Source: Pseudomonas sediminis (lineage in GTDB: Bacteria > Pseudomonadota > Gammaproteobacteria > Pseudomonadales > Pseudomonadaceae). Taken from it: a stretch of 64,000 nucleotides of DNA. Location of the stretch: contig NZ_NIQU01000010.1 of assembly GCF_002741105.1 (NCBI RefSeq), forward strand, positions 97,318 through 161,317, written 5' to 3'. The notes under the pieces are model-generated. The model was given only the letters and a program-made list of their open reading frames with translations. It did no database searches and was not told the origin of the DNA. A program made the translations under genes and the position numbers. Shown here piece after piece: positions 43,396 to 52,637 of this stretch. Every line of letters begins with the position of its first letter. Position 1 is the stretch's first letter.

Positions 43396-43914
43396 ATGAC
43401 TCGTATCGCCACACTGCCCTTCGAACAAACCGCCGCCAGCGCCCAGGCGCAACTGGAAGGTATCCGCAAGGGCCTCGGTTTCATCCCCAACACCTTCGCT
43501 ACCCTGGCCAATGCCCCAGCCGCGCTGAGCGGCTACCTGGCGCTGTCCCAGGCCCTAGGCAAGGGCACGCTGAATGCCAAGGCGCGCGAAGTGGTCGCGC
43601 TGGCAAGCTCGCAGGTCAACGGCTGCGAGTATTGCCTGGCCGCACACACCCTGTTCGCCGGCAAGGCCGGTTTGAGCGAGGCGGACATTCGCAGCGCCCG
43701 CGACGGCGAGTTCGATGCCGTGGCGCGCCTGACCCGACAGATCATCGACAGCAGCGGCCGCATCAGCGATGCGCAACTGCAGGCTGCACGCGAAGCTGGG
43801 CTGAGTGACGCCGCTATCGTCGAAGTGGTAGCCAACGTCGCCTTGATGACGCTGACCAACTACCTCAACAACCTGGCCGAAACCGTTGTCGACTTTCCGC
43901 CCGTAGCCGTCTGA
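43396..43914 (+). CDS. AhpD/carboxymuconolactone decarboxylase-family peroxidase-like protein
   Basis: A 172-residue helical protein with the CxxC redox pair and downstream His in VNGCEYCLAAHTLFAGKAGL, the AhpD/YciW signature. Likely reduces peroxides with the help of a thiol donor. A glutaredoxin gene follows by 18 bases, a sensible partner. Upstream AraC regulator is divergent. Confidence 0.87.
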   Translation: MTRIATLPFEQTAASAQAQLEGIRKGLGFIPNTFATLANAPAALSGYLALSQALGKGTLNAKAREVVALASSQVNGCEYCLAAHTLFAGKAGLSEADIRSARDGEFDAVARLTRQIIDSSGRISDAQLQAAREAGLSDAAIVEVVANVALMTLTNYLNNLAETVVDFPPVAV

Positions 43915-43932
43915 CGAGACAGGAGGTGCACC

Positions 43933-44187
43933 ATGCAAGCCGTCACTCTTTACACAACCGGCCACTGCCCCTACTGCGTAAATGCCAAGGCGCTGCTGTC
44001 CCGCAAGGGCGTGGCCTACGAGGAAATCGACGTGGGCAGCTCACCGCAGCGTCTGGCGGAAATGCTACAGCGCAGCAAGCGCCGCAGCGTGCCGCAGATC
44101 TTCATCGGCGCGCAGCATGTCGGTGGCTTCGATGATCTCGCCGCGCTGGAGCGTGGCGGCAAGCTGGATGCGCTGCTGCAAGCCTGA
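43933..44187 (+). CDS. grxC: glutaredoxin, GrxC type
   Basis: An 84-residue dithiol glutaredoxin: LYTTGHCPYCVNAKALLSRK with the CPYC site, SVPQIFIGAQHVGGFDDLAA with the cis-Pro and glutathione-binding GGFDD. AGGAGG lies before the ATG. Probably cotranscribed with the AhpD-like gene; the operon ends in a strong hairpin. This is likely a second glutaredoxin for the cell, since the main grxC usually lies beside secB. Confidence 0.88.
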   Translation: MQAVTLYTTGHCPYCVNAKALLSRKGVAYEEIDVGSSPQRLAEMLQRSKRRSVPQIFIGAQHVGGFDDLAALERGGKLDALLQA

Positions 44188-44193
44188 GTCTGA

Positions 44194-44223
44194 ATGCGCC
44201 GCAAGCCCTCTCTTGCGGCGCAT
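44194..44223 (+). terminator. rho-independent terminator after glutaredoxin
   Basis: Perfect 12-base stem ATGCGCCGCAAG/CTTGCGGCGCAT with a six-base loop, seven bases after the stop. The following bases are not T-rich. Confidence 0.7.
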
Positions 44224-44378
44224 GGCTTATCGAGCACCGAACTCGACAAGCTCCAGTCCATGCACCAGATTTAAGCGAGTTTGCCCCTCATGCTCCGGGC
44301 CGGTGCTGCCGATATAGCAAAGGCGGCGCCAAACCGGCATGCTGCGCGCCGCTTATGCCCTCGAACCGGAGCCTTTCC

Positions 44379-46025
44379 ATGAGCCTCGATGCCCTGTCCC
44401 TGAAGTCCCGCCTGATCATCGCGGTGGCCATCCCCTGCATTGCCCTGTTGCTGGTAGCGCTGACCAGCCTGAGCAGCATGTCCAGCATGCACCGGGATAC
44501 GGAGGTGCTCTACCTCAATACCGCCGCGCCGATGCGCGCCATGGCTGAAGCCGCCTCGCGCATCCCGCGCATGCGCGTGGGCATCGACATGATGCTGCTG
44601 CAGGACACCCCGTTGCGCGACGAGCGCGGCGTCAAATCCCGTGTGCAGGACGCCCGCAACGAAGACATCCCCGGCATGCGCGAAGCCATGCGCCAGGCCG
44701 TGGCCGCCCAGGTCAATCCGGAACGCAAGGCGCAGGCGCAGCAACTGCTCGATCAGTTCGAGACCATGGTCAGCAACGAGCTGAATCCGATGCTCGCCGC
44801 CTTCGACGCGGGCGACATGGCCAAGGCGCAACAGATCTATCGCGACCAGTACGCCAAGACCTACGGCGTGATGCGTCAGGGCGCCAACGACCTGCTCGAT
44901 GCCCTGCTCAAACAGGCCGAGCAACAGAACGAACACAGCAGCAAAAGCTATGAAGAAGGCCTGACCCGCCAGATCGGTATCATCGCCACCGGCCTGCTGG
45001 TGTCGATCATCATTTCCTGGCTGATCGTCATCCAGTTGCGCCGCCGCGTCGCCGTACTGCAGAACAGCCTGGGCCAGGCCGCCGACAACCTGGCACTGGA
45101 CACCCGCATCGACCTGCCCGGCCAGGACGAGCTGGCGGAGATCGCCCGCAGCTTCAACCAGTTCATCGACAAGGTGCACGGCGCCATGCGCCAGCTCGCC
45201 GACAACTCGCGCCAGCTGTCCGGTATGGCCCGCGACGTGGCCGAGCGCGCGCGTCTGACCCAGAGCAACTGCACGGCGCAGAGCGACCGCACGGTGCAGG
45301 TGGCCACCGCCATCAACGAACTGGGCTCGACCGTCAACGAAATCGCCCTTAATGCCGAGAATGCCGCCGATGTGGCACGCGAAGCGACCCAGCATGCCCG
45401 TGACGGCGGCGCGGTGGTCAGCCAGGCGCAGCAGCAGGTCGATGCGCTCAACGGTGAGCTGGAGCAGGCCGCCAGGGTCATCGGCGCGCTGGCGGCGCAG
45501 ACCGACGCCATCAGCACCACGCTCAACACCATTCGCAGCATTTCCGAACAGACCAACCTGCTCGCCCTCAACGCCGCCATCGAAGCCGCGCGTGCAGGCG
45601 AACAGGGCCGTGGCTTTGCCGTGGTAGCCGATGAGGTGCGCACCCTGGCCAGCCGTTCCGGCGCCTCCACCGAGGAAATCCAGCAGGTCATCGACCGTCT
45701 GCAGAACGAATCCCGCTCGGCCGTCGAGGCCATGGCCAAGGGGCAACGGCAGAGCGCGCTGGTGGTGGAGTACGCGAGCAAGGCATCGGTGGCGCTGGAG
45801 CAGATCAACAGCCATATCGGCCAGATCAGCGATCAGAACATTCAGGTCGCCACCGCCACCGAGGAGCAGTCCAGCGTGGTCGAGGACATCAACCGCAATA
45901 TCGTCGACATCAACGAGCTGACCGTCGGCACCACCCATATCGCCGACCAGCTCAACCAGGCCAGCAGCGACCTGCAGGCGCTGTCGAGCCAACTGGACGG
46001 GCTGGTGGGCCGTTTCCGCCTGTAA
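44379..46025 (+). CDS. methyl-accepting chemotaxis protein
   Basis: A 548-residue chemoreceptor. First membrane helix LIIAVAIPCIALLLVALTSL, a ~150-residue helical periplasmic domain of four-helix-bundle (Tar-like) type, second helix IGIIATGLLVSIIISWLIVI, HAMP domain (RRRVAVLQNSLGQAADN...), and the signalling tip ISEQTNLLALNAAIEAARAG then EQGRGFAVVADEVRTLA. Ligand unknown. No pentapeptide tether at the C-terminus. Ends three bases before the convergent hydrolase gene. Confidence 0.93.
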   Translation: MSLDALSLKSRLIIAVAIPCIALLLVALTSLSSMSSMHRDTEVLYLNTAAPMRAMAEAASRIPRMRVGIDMMLLQDTPLRDERGVKSRVQDARNEDIPGMREAMRQAVAAQVNPERKAQAQQLLDQFETMVSNELNPMLAAFDAGDMAKAQQIYRDQYAKTYGVMRQGANDLLDALLKQAEQQNEHSSKSYEEGLTRQIGIIATGLLVSIIISWLIVIQLRRRVAVLQNSLGQAADNLALDTRIDLPGQDELAEIARSFNQFIDKVHGAMRQLADNSRQLSGMARDVAERARLTQSNCTAQSDRTVQVATAINELGSTVNEIALNAENAADVAREATQHARDGGAVVSQAQQQVDALNGELEQAARVIGALAAQTDAISTTLNTIRSISEQTNLLALNAAIEAARAGEQGRGFAVVADEVRTLASRSGASTEEIQQVIDRLQNESRSAVEAMAKGQRQSALVVEYASKASVALEQINSHIGQISDQNIQVATATEEQSSVVEDINRNIVDINELTVGTTHIADQLNQASSDLQALSSQLDGLVGRFRL

Positions 46026-46028
46026 GGC

Positions 46029-47477
46029 TCAGCGCAGATCCTCGTCGATACGCTGCAGCAGGTAATCGTAGAAGGGGTTGGACGTCGCCCGCTGCAGGCT
46101 GTCCAGCCCCACCACCAGCACGCCGTGCTCACCGCGCGGCGCCAGCGTACCCAGCGCCACGCCATAGTCCTCGCCCGCTACCGGATCACTGCCATACAGC
46201 GGATCACTGGGCGGAAACGGCAAGGCCACGTGCGACAGCGAAAACAGCTGACTCGGGTAGTCCACCCCCAGCGACATGCGCTGCATCTGCTGGCTGCCTG
46301 CGGCGATACGACGAGCCTCCACCGCACGCCCCTGATCCGGCGCCACGCCAACCACGGTCAGATCAAAGTCACGTGCGGCCGGTGGCAGCAATTGCTCCAG
46401 CAACCCGCTCATATCCGTGCGCAGCAGCGAACTGGCCGCCTGCGAGCGATTGATATCGAACACCACCAACTCGCTGCCGTTGGCCGGCAAGCGTTCGAAC
46501 AACTGGTGCACCACCGCTGGCGTGCTCACGGTGTTGTCGGCCAGTGATTGCAGGGCCAGCACCGGCGGCAGTCGAGCCAGACGGCCATCGGCCTCGGCGG
46601 CGTCGAAAGCACTCTGCACCTCGCGGGTCAGCTCGTAGGTCTGCCGCGCCGCGTGCACCGGGAAGGAGTTGTACTTGAACGGATTGAACTCCGGCAGCAC
46701 GTTCATCCACGCCGACTTGGCGAAGGCCGGCAGAACCGCCGGCAAGGCCGCCAGCCCGGCATAGCGAGCGTAGCTGGTGACGCCGATCATCGGCGAGATC
46801 AGCACCAGGCGTTGCGGCATGGCTAGGCGCTCGTCCGCCAATGCCGCCAGGCTGTAGCGCAGTGCCAACGCCCCGCCATTGGAATAGCCAACGAGATACA
46901 GCGGCCCGCCCGGCACCTGGCGCCGCGCTTCGCGTACAGCCAGGCGCGTGGTGGCCAGCCATTGTTCCCAGTGCGCAGCAGTAAGCGCCGCCGGCACCGT
47001 GCCATGGCCGGGCATGCGTGGCACCACAGCGAGCAGGCCCTGCTCGCTCAGGTGCTGGGCGATATGGCGCAGGCTGTAGGGCGAGTCGGTCAGACCGTGC
47101 AGCAACACCACCACGCCACGCGCCGAGCCCAGCGGCGGCAGGATGAAGGAACGGTTCCAGTCACGCGGCAGATTGCCGGGGTAGACCGGGCTGTTGCTGG
47201 CATAGCGACTATAGGCCGCCGTGCCGGAGGCCGTGACCGGCTCGATCAGCTCACGCTGCAAACGCTCGAACAGCGCCGCCTCGGCAGCCACGTAGGTCTG
47301 CCAGTCGCCCTCGTCCAGCTCGCTGACCTCAAGCTCCTGCGGCACCAGGCGGTGCCAGGGTTCCAGTTCGGGCAATGACGATAGCCCGGCGATACGAATG
47401 CCGAGCAAGGCCACCACGATCAACAACAGCACTACCAGCGTCCAGGCCATCACGTTGCGCATGCGCGGTAAACGCAT
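46029..47477 (-). CDS. membrane-anchored alpha/beta hydrolase
   Basis: A 482-residue protein: one N-terminal helix (AWTLVVLLLIVVALLGIRIA) then an alpha/beta hydrolase with GVVVLLHGLTDSPYSLRHIA (oxyanion loop) and LYLVGYSNGGALALRYSLAA (Ser nucleophile in GYSNG). Long C-terminal region with PLYGSDPVAGEDYGVALG. Likely a periplasmic esterase or lipase-type enzyme. ATG at 47477 begins just before the membrane helix. Confidence 0.82.
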   Translation of the reverse strand: MRLPRMRNVMAWTLVVLLLIVVALLGIRIAGLSSLPELEPWHRLVPQELEVSELDEGDWQTYVAAEAALFERLQRELIEPVTASGTAAYSRYASNSPVYPGNLPRDWNRSFILPPLGSARGVVVLLHGLTDSPYSLRHIAQHLSEQGLLAVVPRMPGHGTVPAALTAAHWEQWLATTRLAVREARRQVPGGPLYLVGYSNGGALALRYSLAALADERLAMPQRLVLISPMIGVTSYARYAGLAALPAVLPAFAKSAWMNVLPEFNPFKYNSFPVHAARQTYELTREVQSAFDAAEADGRLARLPPVLALQSLADNTVSTPAVVHQLFERLPANGSELVVFDINRSQAASSLLRTDMSGLLEQLLPPAARDFDLTVVGVAPDQGRAVEARRIAAGSQQMQRMSLGVDYPSQLFSLSHVALPFPPSDPLYGSDPVAGEDYGVALGTLAPRGEHGVLVVGLDSLQRATSNPFYDYLLQRIDEDLR

Positions 47478-47529
47478 CCAGCGCCTCCCTTGAAAATCTC
47501 TGGCCGGGAAAGTCCGTCCCGGCGACCGG

Positions 47530-47671
47530 AGGGCGCCTCTAAAAACGTAGGCGAGGCAGTCAGCGCAAGGCAAAAACAGGCGAAAAAGCGCAGTTTACGA
47601 GTTGTAAATGAGCATTTTGAGCCTGTTTTTAACGCAGCGATGGCAACGCAGGTAGTTTTTAGAGGTGCCCT
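47530..47671. repeat. MITE-like element, copy 2
   Basis: About 142 bases with 17-base inverted ends, AGGGCGCCTCTAAAAAC and the complement of AGGGCACCTCTAAAAAC (one mismatch). The core (47566-47644) is nearly identical, inverted, to that of the element at 6318-6465, though the ends differ. It lies between the hydrolase gene and the ars promoter. Confidence 0.75.
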
Positions 47672-47724
47672 GACTCGGGGACTGTAGTGCAAAGCCGCCC
47701 AAAACCACCACCAGCTTGCCTAGA

Positions 47725-47744
47725 ACATATGGATTTCCGTATAT
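47725..47744. promoter_or_regulatory. candidate ArsR operator
   Basis: Imperfect palindrome ACATATGGA-TT-TCCGTATAT (7 of 9 pairs) 30 bases before arsR, in the place where ArsR-family repressors bind their own promoter. Confidence 0.45.
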
Positions 47745-47773
47745 TCGACAACCCGCATATAAAGACCTGCCCA

Positions 47774-48130
47774 ATGTCCGACCACCTTTCCCCACCCGCG
47801 CTGTTCAAATCCCTGGCCGATGAAACCCGCGCCCGCGCCGTGCTGCTGATCGCCGAGCAGAGCGAGCTGTGCGTGTGCGAGCTGGTCTGCGCGCTGGGCG
47901 ACAGCCAGCCGAAGATCTCCCGCCACCTGGCGCAACTGCGCAGCAGCGGCCTGCTGCAGGATCGTCGCCAGGGCCAATGGGTTTACTACCGTCTTGCGCC
48001 CGATCTGCCGCAATGGGTGCGCGATGTACTGGCCGCCACCCTGGCCGCCAACCGCACCTGGCTGGAGCAGGACGCCAGCCGCCTCGCCAACATGGGCGAC
48101 CGCCCTGCTCGCCTCGCCACCTGCTGCTGA
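47774..48130 (+). CDS. arsR: arsenite-responsive repressor
   Basis: A 118-residue ArsR/SmtB winged-helix protein: LFKSLADETRARAVLLIAEQ, the As(III)-binding Cys pair in ELCVCELVCAL on helix 3, QPKISRHLAQLRSSGLLQDR as recognition helix. Extra Cys at the C-terminus (ATCC). It represses its own operon until arsenite binds. First gene of arsRBCH. Confidence 0.93.
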   Translation: MSDHLSPPALFKSLADETRARAVLLIAEQSELCVCELVCALGDSQPKISRHLAQLRSSGLLQDRRQGQWVYYRLAPDLPQWVRDVLAATLAANRTWLEQDASRLANMGDRPARLATCC

Positions 48131-48139
48131 GTACACCGC

Positions 48140-49423
48140 ATGCTGATCGCCGTCGCCATCTTCCTGTTCACCCTGATTCTGGTCATCTGGCAACCCAGAG
48201 GCCTCGGCGTTGGCTGGAGCGCCTCGCTCGGCGCCGTGCTGGCCCTGGCCGCCGGCGTGGTCAGCTTGGCCGACATTCCCACGGTGTGGGACATCGTGTG
48301 GAATGCCACGGCGACCTTCATCGCCGTGATCATCATCAGCCTGCTGCTCGATGAGGCCGGCTTCTTCGAATGGGCGGCGCTGCACGTGGCGCGCTGGGCC
48401 AACGGCAGCGGCGCGCGCCTGTTCGCCTTCAGCATCCTGCTTGGCGCGGCGGTGTCGGCACTGTTCGCCAACGATGGCGCGGCGCTGATCCTCACTCCCA
48501 TCGTGATTTCCATGTTGCTGGCGCTGCGCTTCTCGCCGGCTTCGACCCTGGCCTTCGTCATGGCCGCCGGCTTTATCGCCGACACAGCCAGTCTGCCGCT
48601 GGTGGTGTCCAACCTGGTCAACATCGTCTCGGCTGACTACTTCGACATCGGCTTCGGCGCCTACGCCGCGGTGATGGTGCCGGTGAACCTGGTCAGCGTC
48701 GCCGCCACGCTGCTGGTGCTGTGGCTGTTCTTCCGCCGCGACATTCCGGCGCGCTATGAAGTGACGGCGCTGCAGGCGCCGAGCCAGGCGATCCGCGACC
48801 TCAGCACCTTCAAGGTCGGCTGGGCGGTGCTGCTCGCGCTGCTGTTCGGGCTGTTCGCCCTGGAGCCGCTGGGCATCCCCATCAGCGCCGTGGCGGCAGC
48901 CTGTGCCGCGCTGCTGTTCGCGGTCGCCGCGCGTGGCAAACGCATCGCCACCGGCAAGGTCCTGCGCGAGGCCCCCTGGCAGGTGGTGATCTTCTCCCTC
49001 GGCATGTACCTGGTGGTGTACGGCCTGAGCAATGCCGGCCTGACCGCCGAGCTGACCCACCTGCTCGACACCTTCGCCGGCTACGGCATCTGGGGCGCGG
49101 CGCTGGGCACCGGCCTGCTCAGCGCGTTGCTGTCATCCTTGATGAACAACATGCCCAGCGTGCTGATCGGGGCGCTGGCCATCGACGCCAGCCAGGCCAG
49201 TGGCGCGGTGCGTGAGGCGATGATCTACGCCAACGTGATCGGCTGCGACCTGGGGCCGAAGATCACCCCCATCGGCAGCCTGGCCACCCTGCTCTGGCTG
49301 CACGTATTGGCGCGCAAGGGCATCCGTGTGACCTGGGGTTACTACTTCAAGGTCGGCATCGTGCTCACCCTGCCGGTACTACTGCTTACCCTTTCGGCCC
49401 TGGCCCTGCGCCTGAGCCTCTGA
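48140..49423 (+). CDS. arsB: arsenite efflux pump
   Basis: A 427-residue membrane protein with about twelve helices; FANDGAALILTPIVISMLLA and the second-half NNMPSVLIGALAIDAS are ArsB/NhaD-type re-entrant motifs, and IGCDLGPKITPIGSLATLLW is diagnostic for ArsB. Extrudes arsenite (and antimonite) using proton motive force. Ten bases after arsR. Confidence 0.93.
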   Translation: MLIAVAIFLFTLILVIWQPRGLGVGWSASLGAVLALAAGVVSLADIPTVWDIVWNATATFIAVIIISLLLDEAGFFEWAALHVARWANGSGARLFAFSILLGAAVSALFANDGAALILTPIVISMLLALRFSPASTLAFVMAAGFIADTASLPLVVSNLVNIVSADYFDIGFGAYAAVMVPVNLVSVAATLLVLWLFFRRDIPARYEVTALQAPSQAIRDLSTFKVGWAVLLALLFGLFALEPLGIPISAVAAACAALLFAVAARGKRIATGKVLREAPWQVVIFSLGMYLVVYGLSNAGLTAELTHLLDTFAGYGIWGAALGTGLLSALLSSLMNNMPSVLIGALAIDASQASGAVREAMIYANVIGCDLGPKITPIGSLATLLWLHVLARKGIRVTWGYYFKVGIVLTLPVLLLTLSALALRLSL

Positions 49424-49438
49424 CCTGGAGCCTTCAAG

Positions 49439-49909
49439 ATGAAAGTCCTGTTCATGTGCACGGCCAACAGCTGCCGCAGCATCCTTTCCGAAGCCATGTT
49501 CAACCACCTGGCGCCGAGCGAGCACCAGGCAGTCAGCTCCGGCAGTTTCCCGCGCGGCGAGGTGCTGCCGCGTACGCTGGTAACGCTGCGCGACGCCGGC
49601 ATCGACACCGAGGGCCTGAGCAGCAAGGGCAACGACGCCTTCGAAGATTGCCCGCCGGATATCGTCATCACCGTCTGCGACAAGGCGGCCGGCGAAGCCT
49701 GCCCGGTGTACTTCGGCCCGGCGCTGAAAGCCCACTGGGGCCTGGAAGATCCGTCCCATGTGGAAGGCGACGAGGCCAGCATCGACGCCGCCTTTCAAGC
49801 CACCCTGGCACATATCGAACGACGCTGCCGCGCCTTCCTCGCCCTGCCCCTGGCGGACATGAGCCGCGACGAGCTGCAGCAGGCGCTCAACCGTATCGGC
49901 CAGGAGTGA
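49439..49909 (+). CDS. arsC: arsenate reductase, LMW-phosphatase type
   Basis: A 156-residue enzyme with the P-loop MCTANSCRSILSEAMFNHLA (C-x5-R), the low-molecular-weight phosphatase fold. It reduces arsenate to arsenite for the pump. The relay Cys is likely in ITVCDKAAGEACPVYF. Not related to the glutaredoxin-type ArsC of enterics, though the neighbouring window has a glutaredoxin. Confidence 0.92.
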   Translation: MKVLFMCTANSCRSILSEAMFNHLAPSEHQAVSSGSFPRGEVLPRTLVTLRDAGIDTEGLSSKGNDAFEDCPPDIVITVCDKAAGEACPVYFGPALKAHWGLEDPSHVEGDEASIDAAFQATLAHIERRCRAFLALPLADMSRDELQQALNRIGQE

Positions 49910-49919
49910 GGACGCGCGC

Positions 49920-50609
49920 ATGAACGACGAACTACCCAATCTCGACCTAGGCCTGCTGCCGGCCCAACGCAGCGACTCGGCACCAGCACCGCGCATTCTG
50001 CTGCTGTACGGCTCCACCCGGCCGCGCTCGTTCAGCCGCCTGCTGGTGCAGGAAGCGGCGCGCCTGCTGCAGCATCTGGGCTGCGAGACGCGCATCTTCG
50101 ACCCGTCCGGCCTGCCACTGCCGGACGACGCCCCGGTCGAGCATCCCAAGGTGCAGGAACTGCGCGACCTGATGCAGTGGTCTGAAGGCCAGGTGTGGTG
50201 CTCGCCGGAACGCCACGGTGCCATGTCGGCGGTATTCAAGGCGCAGATCGACTGGGTGCCGCTGGCCGTGGGCGCGGTACGCCCGACGCAGGGCAAGACC
50301 CTCGCGGTGATGCAGGTCTGTGGCGGCTCGCAGTCGTTCAACGTGGTCAATCAATTGCGTGTACTCGGCCGCTGGATGCGCATGTTCACCATCCCCAACC
50401 AGTCCTCGGTGCCCAAGGCCTTTCTCGAATTCGGCGATGACGACCGCATGCAGCCATCGCCCTACTACGACCGCCTGGTGGACGTGATGGAAGAGCTGGT
50501 GCGTTTCACCTGGCTACTGCGCGACCACCCCGAATTGGTGGACCGTTACTCCGAGCGCAAGGAGTCGGCCGAGGCGCTATCGCAGCGGGTCAATCAGCGC
50601 AGTATCTGA
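49920..50609 (+). CDS. arsH: organoarsenical oxidase / NADPH-FMN reductase
   Basis: A 229-residue flavodoxin-like protein: ILLLYGSTRPRSFSRLLVQE (FMN phosphate loop), QVWCSPERHGAMSAVFKAQI, and LRVLGRWMRMFTIPNQSSVP. ArsH oxidises trivalent methyl- or aryl-arsenicals with FMN and NADPH. Ten bases after arsC; last gene of the operon. Confidence 0.93.
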   Translation: MNDELPNLDLGLLPAQRSDSAPAPRILLLYGSTRPRSFSRLLVQEAARLLQHLGCETRIFDPSGLPLPDDAPVEHPKVQELRDLMQWSEGQVWCSPERHGAMSAVFKAQIDWVPLAVGAVRPTQGKTLAVMQVCGGSQSFNVVNQLRVLGRWMRMFTIPNQSSVPKAFLEFGDDDRMQPSPYYDRLVDVMEELVRFTWLLRDHPELVDRYSERKESAEALSQRVNQRSI

Positions 50610-50692
50610 AGCGCTTCAGTACGGCGACAATCGCGACTGAAGCCGCTCCTTCGTTGTGGAGCGGCAACAGGCACCACTGATAGGCTGCGCGC

Positions 50693-51247
50693 ATGAACCT
50701 CGTTGCTCGCCTCCAGACCCTGATTGCCGAAGACCCTCGGCGCCTGCGCATCCTGCAGCAGGTGCGCGGGCTCGACTTGCCCGATTGCTGGGTGGCCGCC
50801 GGTTTCGTGCGCAGTGCGGTCTGGGACCATCTGCACCAACGCACGCCCTCGCCGCTACCAGAAGATATCGACGTAATCTGGTTCGACCGTCGTCAGCCCT
50901 CCCCTACTCGCGATGCTGAGCTGGAGACGATCCTGCGCCACCGGGACGAATCGCTGCAGTGGTCGGTGAAGAATCAGGCACGCATGCACCTGCGCAATGA
51001 TGATGCGCCTTACGCCTCGGCGACCGAGGCGATGCGGTACTGGCCGGAGACCGCGACTGCGGTGGGCGTCAGGCTCGATGGCCAGGACAGGCTGGAGGTC
51101 GCTGCACCGCTGGGCCTCGATGACCTGTTCGACCTCGTGGTGCGACCGGCGGGGAGATTCAAGGATGAAAAGCAGCCGATTTACCAGCAAAGACTGCGCG
51201 ACAAGAACTGGCTGGCGACTTGGCCGAAGCTTAAGGTGCTGCCTTAG
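50693..51247 (+). CDS. nucleotidyltransferase-like protein (COG3575/DUF925)
   Basis: A 184-residue protein: CWVAAGFVRSAVWDHLHQRT, PEDIDVIWFD (the DxD metal pair of the fold), WSVKNQARMHLRNDDAPYAS and EAMRYWPETATAVGVRLD. This is the DUF925 family of predicted nucleotidyltransferases; substrate unknown. A short genus-type repeat lies before it (50630-50660). Confidence 0.82.
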   Translation: MNLVARLQTLIAEDPRRLRILQQVRGLDLPDCWVAAGFVRSAVWDHLHQRTPSPLPEDIDVIWFDRRQPSPTRDAELETILRHRDESLQWSVKNQARMHLRNDDAPYASATEAMRYWPETATAVGVRLDGQDRLEVAAPLGLDDLFDLVVRPAGRFKDEKQPIYQQRLRDKNWLATWPKLKVLP

Positions 51248-51345
51248 GGTGGATGTAAAGAGCGACCGCCAACCTGCGACAGAAACCCGTGGGAGGCGCT
51301 TCAGCGGCGACAGTCGCGGCTCAAGCCCCACCCACGGAGCCAAGA

Positions 51346-52302
51346 TCAGATACCGGCGACCACCGCACAGATGCCCTGCGCGCTGCCGGCGAACTGGCTG
51401 CACAGGTGATTGATGGAGGTCACCAATACCTGTTCGGGCGAGGAGATGAAATCCACCGACATCATGACGCTGAGCATGGTGATGGTGACGATGGAGAAGG
51501 TGAACAGCTTGCGCGCCCACACTCGATCATCGGCGGCCTTGTAGCCCGACACGCCCATCCACAGCCAGTAGACACCGCTCAGTGCGGCGACCACGAAGTA
51601 GCTGTAGCCGGCATAGCCGCTGAGCGTCAGCATCAGGGTCGCGACCACGAAGGCAGCGATGTACAGCACGATCTGCCGCTTGGCAGCCGAGATCCCCTTG
51701 ATGACGGGCAGCACCGGGATGTTCGCGGCCTGGTAGTCATTGAAACGGAAGATGGCGATGGCATAGGAATGCGGCATCTGCCACAGGCTGAAGATCAACA
51801 ACAGGATGGCGGCGCCGGCATCGAACTCGTTGCTCACCGCGCAGTAGCCGACCACGGGCGGAGCCGCCCCGGACAGGCTGCCGACCAGGGTGCCGTACAC
51901 CGAGCCACGCTTGAGCCACAGGCTGTAGAGGCCGACGTAGACCACGAAGCCCATCAGCACCAGCATCACCGCCAGGGTATTGGTGGCGGCGTACAGCACG
52001 GCCACCCCGGCTACCCCGAGCGCGAACGCATAGACGATGGCGTGCGCAGGAGATACCAGCCCCTGCGCCAGGACTCGATTGCGCGTGCGCTCCATCTTCT
52101 GGTCGATGTCCCTATCGATGTAGTTGTTGAACACGCAGCCTGAGGCGATCACCAGGGAAACCCCCAGCGCTGTCGCGAAGTACAGCGCCAGGTTTGCATC
52201 GCCGCGCGAAGCCAGGAAGAAACCGCCCGTCACGGAAATCAGATTCCCGAAGACGATGCCCGGCTTGGCGAGGTTGAGGTACTGCTTCAGGAGCGCCAGC
52301 AT
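51346..52302 (-). CDS. cyoE: protoheme IX farnesyltransferase
   Basis: A 318-residue membrane prenyltransferase that makes heme O for the cyo oxidase. Motifs: NYIDRDIDQKMERTRNRVLA (Asp-rich farnesyl-PP site), YSLWLKRGSVYGTLVGSLSG, HSYAIAIFRFNDYQAANIPV. Start overlaps the cyoD stop by one base (TGATG). The tail after the last helix is ~20 residues longer than usual and ends with LCSQFAGSAQGICAVVAGI, which reads like an extension into spacer. Confidence 0.93.
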   Translation of the reverse strand: MLALLKQYLNLAKPGIVFGNLISVTGGFFLASRGDANLALYFATALGVSLVIASGCVFNNYIDRDIDQKMERTRNRVLAQGLVSPAHAIVYAFALGVAGVAVLYAATNTLAVMLVLMGFVVYVGLYSLWLKRGSVYGTLVGSLSGAAPPVVGYCAVSNEFDAGAAILLLIFSLWQMPHSYAIAIFRFNDYQAANIPVLPVIKGISAAKRQIVLYIAAFVVATLMLTLSGYAGYSYFVVAALSGVYWLWMGVSGYKAADDRVWARKLFTFSIVTITMLSVMMSVDFISSPEQVLVTSINHLCSQFAGSAQGICAVVAGI

Positions 52303-52637
52303 CAGTTGATCATCATGTGATAGTGCATGCTCCACATGATCCAGACCGACAGGCCGACCACGAACGCGATGATCAGCACGGTGAAGATCATCGAAACGAC
52401 GTTCCAGCGGCCTTCCGCGTCAGTCTTCATGTGCAGGAAGTACACGAGGTGCACGAGCACCTGCGCCAGGCCGAAGAGCACCACGGTGATCAGGGTCGCG
52501 CCACGGCTCAGGCCCAGCACTTCAGGATGCATGACCAGCATGAAAGGGATCACGGTGAGGATCACCGACAGGACGAAACCGGTCAGGTAATCCTTGAAGC
52601 CCACGGCGTGGGCGGCGTGATTGTCTTGGTGAGCCAT
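52302..52637 (-). CDS. cyoD: cytochrome o ubiquinol oxidase subunit IV
   Basis: A 111-residue, three-helix subunit (DYLTGFVLSVILTVIPFML; LITVVLFGLAQVLVHLVYFL; MIFTVLIIAFVVGLSVWIMW). It helps copper-site assembly in the bo3 oxidase. Directly follows cyoC, with stop and start adjacent. Confidence 0.93.
   Translation of the reverse strand: MAHQDNHAAHAVGFKDYLTGFVLSVILTVIPFMLVMHPEVLGLSRGATLITVVLFGLAQVLVHLVYFLHMKTDAEGRWNVVSMIFTVLIIAFVVGLSVWIMWSMHYHMMIN

Noticed and set aside
44271..45992. 573-codon open frame on the minus strand
   Set aside because: Antisense to the chemoreceptor; His/Gly/Leu-rich translation without a fold.
47720..49060. 446-codon open frame on the minus strand
   Set aside because: Antisense to arsR and arsB.
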